DNA from: CAZGSG01 sp964528095
Lineage (GTDB): Bacteria; Bacteroidota; Bacteroidia; Chitinophagales; Chitinophagaceae
Reading direction: 5' to 3'
DNA length: 9,980 nucleotides
Assembly: GCA_964528095.1 (NCBI GenBank)
Contig: CAZGSG010000217.1
Span: 1 to 9,980 of the forward strand
Shown: positions 6,854-9,980 of the stretch, one piece after another
How positions within the stretch are numbered: the stretch's first letter is position 1
Layout of the letters: each line of letters begins with the position of its first letter
Notes under the pieces: model-generated
What the model was told of the DNA's origin: nothing
Database searches by the model: none
The model's input: only the letters and a program-made list of their open reading frames with translations
Made by a program: the position numbers and the translations under genes

Positions 6854-9800
6854 TTAGATCCCGAGTTTTAATCCGAATACAAAACTCTTGGTGCTGAAGA
6901 ATACGGATGTACCTGTGGTTGATACCGTACCAGCGTTCACCACTTCCGGATCCAGTATTTTGAATTTGCTGAAGAGGAACGGATTCACCACATTGAAGTA
7001 GAGACTTAAATTGTTTGACTTAAGGTATTTTGCTACCAGCTCTTTCGCAAATGAATATTGCAGGGAGATACTTCGTATCCTTACAAACGAGGCATCCTGG
7101 TATTGCAAGGCTGCGCCAAATAAAGGAATATCATTATTCAATACCGGTTTAGGATAAGTATTGCTGGCATTCTCCGGCGTCCAGTAAGGAACATCAAGCT
7201 GCTGATAACGGCCACCCATGCTCACCCTGGAACGGATACTATTGAGCATACCTCCCCAACTGATATAAGCATATACAGAAAGGTCAAATCCTTTATATGA
7301 TACCGTGTTATTGACACCGCTTGTCCATTCAGGATTAGGAGAACCCAATACCATCAGATCGCTCTGATTGATGAGGGAGTCACCATTCAGGTCCCGCACT
7401 TTGATGATACCCGGTGTTATCGCATTTAAGCCTGTTGCCAATGAAGGCGTTTTGGTTGTCAGTGCTTTTATCAGATCAAGATCTTCTTTTGTATTTTGAT
7501 AGATGCCGTCAAATTTATAATCATACCATACGGCGATAGGCTTACCAATAAACCACCTGTTGCCTACATTACTTGTTTTGGTGCCATCTATATCCAGTAC
7601 CTGTTCTTTGTTCCTGGTAAATACGACATCCGTTGTCCATCTGAACCCTCCATTCTTTTTACTCTGGATATTGACCGAAGAAAGAGAAATTTCAATACCG
7701 GCATTACGTACAAGCCCGATATTGTAGTAACTGGAAGTAAAACCGGAAGCCCCCGGGATGGCTCTTGTCTGTAATTGATTTTTTGTATCCTGCCTGTATA
7801 CATCGATACTACCGGAAAGACGGTTGTTCAATACAGCAAAGTCGATAGCTACGTTGGTAGTGGTAGTAACAGGCCATGTTGCTTTTGGAGAAGCCAGGCC
7901 AGGACTAAAACCATACAAAGCAGCCTCATCCCATGAATAAGGACGAAGGGTCAATGGCCCCGCTGCCGCATATGCTCCAATACTGGGTGAACCTACAGAA
8001 CCAATACCGGCCCTGAACTTCAACTGGTTCACAAATCCTACATTCTGCATAAATTGTTCCTGGTCCACTTTCCAGGCAAAAGCTGCTGCAGGGAAGAATG
8101 TCCATTTATTTTCAGGAGCCAGCTGGGAAGCACCATCCCAACGACCGGTAAGTGTCAGGAGATAACGATTTTTAAACCCATAATTCACACGGGCCATATA
8201 GGATTGCAACTGCGTTTGCGTAAAGTTGGTGCTATAGGCAGAAGCCGTAGCGTCAGTATTATTTTGTAAACCATACCAGCGCTGTGATTCATAGATGAGG
8301 TTTCTTGCACTCAACGAGGAACCCTCTGTACGGTCTTTCTGGAAACTTTGTAATAAGGTCAACTCCAGGTTATGGTCTTTGCCAATGCTCCTGTTGTAAA
8401 AAATAAGATTTTCCAATACCCAGTTGAAATAATTCTGTGTGCCATACGAAGCATCGGCTGCAGCAACCCCTTGCTTGGATGAAGAAAGCGAACCGCTAAA
8501 AGTACCTCTTCTTGTATTGCTGATATCCGGGCCAAAATTAACACGTAATCTCAATCCTTTGACAGGCTGCACTTCACCATAAAAACTTCCGAATACCCGC
8601 GCGATCCGGCGCTCATCCAGGTTATTTTCCGGATCACGTAATGGATTCAGGATACCAATATCACCACCTGGCAGGTAGATGAATTGTCCAAGTGTATCAT
8701 AAGGAACAGCAATGGGCAACTGACCTGAAACACCACCATATATTTCCGCGCCATAATTCTGGATGATTGAACTTGTATTGATCACGCTTCCGAATGAAAA
8801 CACTTTGTTGGGTCTGAAGTCTATATTAACGGATCCTGAATAACGGGTGTAATCAGATCCCAACTGAACACCTTTTTGTTTATAATAATCCCCGGAGAAA
8901 GAAGCCCGAAGCTTTTCTGTTCCTCCACTGATGCGAAGCTGATAGTTTTGCGTAATGCCGGTTTGCAGTCCCATTTTTTGCCAGTCTGTGCTGCGCACAT
9001 CGGCCGCGTCATATACAGGAATACTATCTACGCCAAATTTTGTTTTCTCATCAGGCGTGGTAGCACGTAAGACCGGAAGCAACATAGCTTTGTTACGCCA
9101 TTGATAACCAGCCAGCACACTTTCCCTTGTATAGTATTCGGGAAATATGGAGAAATCGGAAGCCGGTGTGGGATTTTTTGAAAGGCTCGCATTTGCATTA
9201 CGATTGGCGATCCTGCGCAGTTCCGCAAATTCACCACCATTCAATACATCCAGCTCACGAAGCGGGCTTTCTGTTGAAACAAAACTATTCACATCTATAT
9301 TCATCTTGCCCGCTTTACCTTTCTTGGTGGTCACTATGATCACCCCATTCGCACCCTTGGAGCCATATATCGCCGTGGCAGACGCGTCTTTGAGCACGTC
9401 CACAGATTCAATATCAAGCGGATTAAAATCACTGATACTATACGGTGTAATGATACCGTCTACCACCACTACCGGATTATCCAGGCCGCTGAAACTTCCT
9501 CCTGTTGCAAATGTCCGGTTACCTCTTACCCGGATAAAAGGAGTTTCACCGGGGCGGAAATTAGTCGTATTGATCACCACACCAGCCAATCTTCCCTGTA
9601 AGGCCTGTACGATATTGGTAGTGGGAACCTGTTCTATCTGTTTTGCCGAGATAGAGGAAACAGCGCCGGTCACATCGCTTCTTTTTCTTGTACCATAACC
9701 TACCACTACCACATCTTCCAGTGAATTAGTGGTCGGGCTCATACTCACGGAAATCTGGCTGCGGTTATTGATAGCTACTTCCTGTTCAACATACCCGATA

Positions 9801-9980
9801 TAAGAAAAAACCAGGGTTCCTTTTCCTGATGCCGCATTAATAGAAAATGAACCATCAGACGCTGTGCTTGTACCGACAGTACTGCCTTTTAATTGCACAG
9901 TAACACCCTGCAAACCATTGCCGGTTTCATCGGTGATCTTACCAGTAATTTTAAAATTGTTTTGTGAAAAAGAGATGAAT
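6854..9980 (-). CDS. SusC/RagA family TonB-dependent outer-membrane transporter (5' end beyond the window)
   Basis: Outer-membrane TonB-dependent transporter that imports oligosaccharides with its SusD partner. The frame is open to the window edge, giving 1041 visible residues; an in-frame TTG at 9913 falls inside a domain and is not the start. The visible part opens with FISFSQ, which looks like the end of a signal peptide. A carboxypeptidase-regulatory-like domain follows (about 9-82, starting FKITGKITDETGNGLQGV), then a TonB-box-like EDVVVVGYGT (88-97) and the plug domain (about 98-220) with DASATAIYGSKGANGV, a SusC signature. The barrel contains an EF-hand-like DLNGDSLINQSD (863-874), a YKGFDLSVYAY strand near 896-906, and ends in FVFGLKLGI, a typical terminal strand. 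No STN domain is seen before the regulatory-like domain, so coupling to a FecI/FecR-type sigma system is unlikely if FISFSQ is indeed the signal peptide. It is the first visible gene of the operon; its promoter is outside. Confidence 0.97.
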   Translation of the reverse strand, partial: FISFSQNNFKITGKITDETGNGLQGVTVQLKGSTVGTSTASDGSFSINAASGKGTLVFSYIGYVEQEVAINNRSQISVSMSPTTNSLEDVVVVGYGTRKRSDVTGAVSSISAKQIEQVPTTNIVQALQGRLAGVVINTTNFRPGETPFIRVRGNRTFATGGSFSGLDNPVVVVDGIITPYSISDFNPLDIESVDVLKDASATAIYGSKGANGVIIVTTKKGKAGKMNIDVNSFVSTESPLRELDVLNGGEFAELRRIANRNANASLSKNPTPASDFSIFPEYYTRESVLAGYQWRNKAMLLPVLRATTPDEKTKFGVDSIPVYDAADVRSTDWQKMGLQTGITQNYQLRISGGTEKLRASFSGDYYKQKGVQLGSDYTRYSGSVNIDFRPNKVFSFGSVINTSSIIQNYGAEIYGGVSGQLPIAVPYDTLGQFIYLPGGDIGILNPLRDPENNLDERRIARVFGSFYGEVQPVKGLRLRVNFGPDISNTRRGTFSGSLSSSKQGVAAADASYGTQNYFNWVLENLIFYNRSIGKDHNLELTLLQSFQKDRTEGSSLSARNLIYESQRWYGLQNNTDATASAYSTNFTQTQLQSYMARVNYGFKNRYLLTLTGRWDGASQLAPENKWTFFPAAAFAWKVDQEQFMQNVGFVNQLKFRAGIGSVGSPSIGAYAAAGPLTLRPYSWDEAALYGFSPGLASPKATWPVTTTTNVAIDFAVLNNRLSGSIDVYRQDTKNQLQTRAIPGASGFTSSYYNIGLVRNAGIEISLSSVNIQSKKNGGFRWTTDVVFTRNKEQVLDIDGTKTSNVGNRWFIGKPIAVWYDYKFDGIYQNTKEDLDLIKALTTKTPSLATGLNAITPGIIKVRDLNGDSLINQSDLMVLGSPNPEWTSGVNNTVSYKGFDLSVYAYISWGGMLNSIRSRVSMGGRYQQLDVPYWTPENASNTYPKPVLNNDIPLFGAALQYQDASFVRIRSISLQYSFAKELVAKYLKSNNLSLYFNVVNPFLFSKFKILDPEVVNAGTVSTTGTSVFFSTKSFVFGLKLGI

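Noticed and set aside
9147..9698. 183-residue plus-strand open frame opposite susC
   Set aside because: It lies wholly antisense to the conserved plug region of SusC, is not recognisable as any family, and is best explained by codon bias of the real gene.
6854..9913. SusC start at the TTG at 9913
   Set aside because: The TTG falls inside the carboxypeptidase-regulatory-like domain (KITDETGNGLQGV); the frame continues open to 9980 and the true start is outside the window.

Overview
The window looks like part of a pectin-directed polysaccharide utilization locus (PUL) from a member of the Bacteroidota. The adjacent SusC/SusD pair, the Q-ending signal peptides (…AQ), the AT-rich leaders with little Shine-Dalgarno signal and the moderate GC content all fit that phylum. 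A soil or plant-associated Chitinophagaceae-like genome is a reasonable guess, but the sequence alone does not fix the genus.

All six genes lie on the minus strand, so transcription runs from high to low coordinates. The order is: SusC-like TonB-dependent transporter (9980 to 6854, 5' end outside the window); SusD-like glycan-binding lipoprotein (6820-4772); a 275-bp intergenic region with a strong hairpin terminator and several inverted repeats; SGNH/CE12 rhamnogalacturonan acetylesterase (4496-3162); GH43 glycosidase (3152-2166); PL22-like (oligogalacturonate-lyase-like) beta-propeller protein (2076-826); and GH106 alpha-L-rhamnosidase (773 to 1, 3' end outside the window). Apart from the susD-esterase gap, intergenic spaces are 9 to 89 bp. 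The window is essentially fully coding and holds no RNA genes, CRISPR arrays or mobile elements that I can see.

The enzyme set points to rhamnogalacturonan I or its oligosaccharides as substrate. The CE12 esterase would remove acetyl groups from the galacturonic-acid/rhamnose backbone. The GH106 enzyme would release alpha-L-rhamnose. The PL22-like protein would act on galacturonate-containing oligomers. The GH43 enzyme would trim arabinose- or xylose-type decorations. SusC/SusD would bind and import the oligosaccharides across the outer membrane. All four enzymes have export signals, so degradation is expected in the periplasm or at the cell surface. The substrate is inferred from family membership; no single gene proves it.

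The most useful points for follow-up are three. The PL22-like protein appears to have replaced the canonical Q-x-x-H-x-H metal site. The terminator hairpin between susCD and the enzyme genes probably sets different expression levels. The cluster of inverted repeats just upstream of the esterase may hold a regulator site. I see no wholly new system here; this is a recognisable PUL with a few unusual details.
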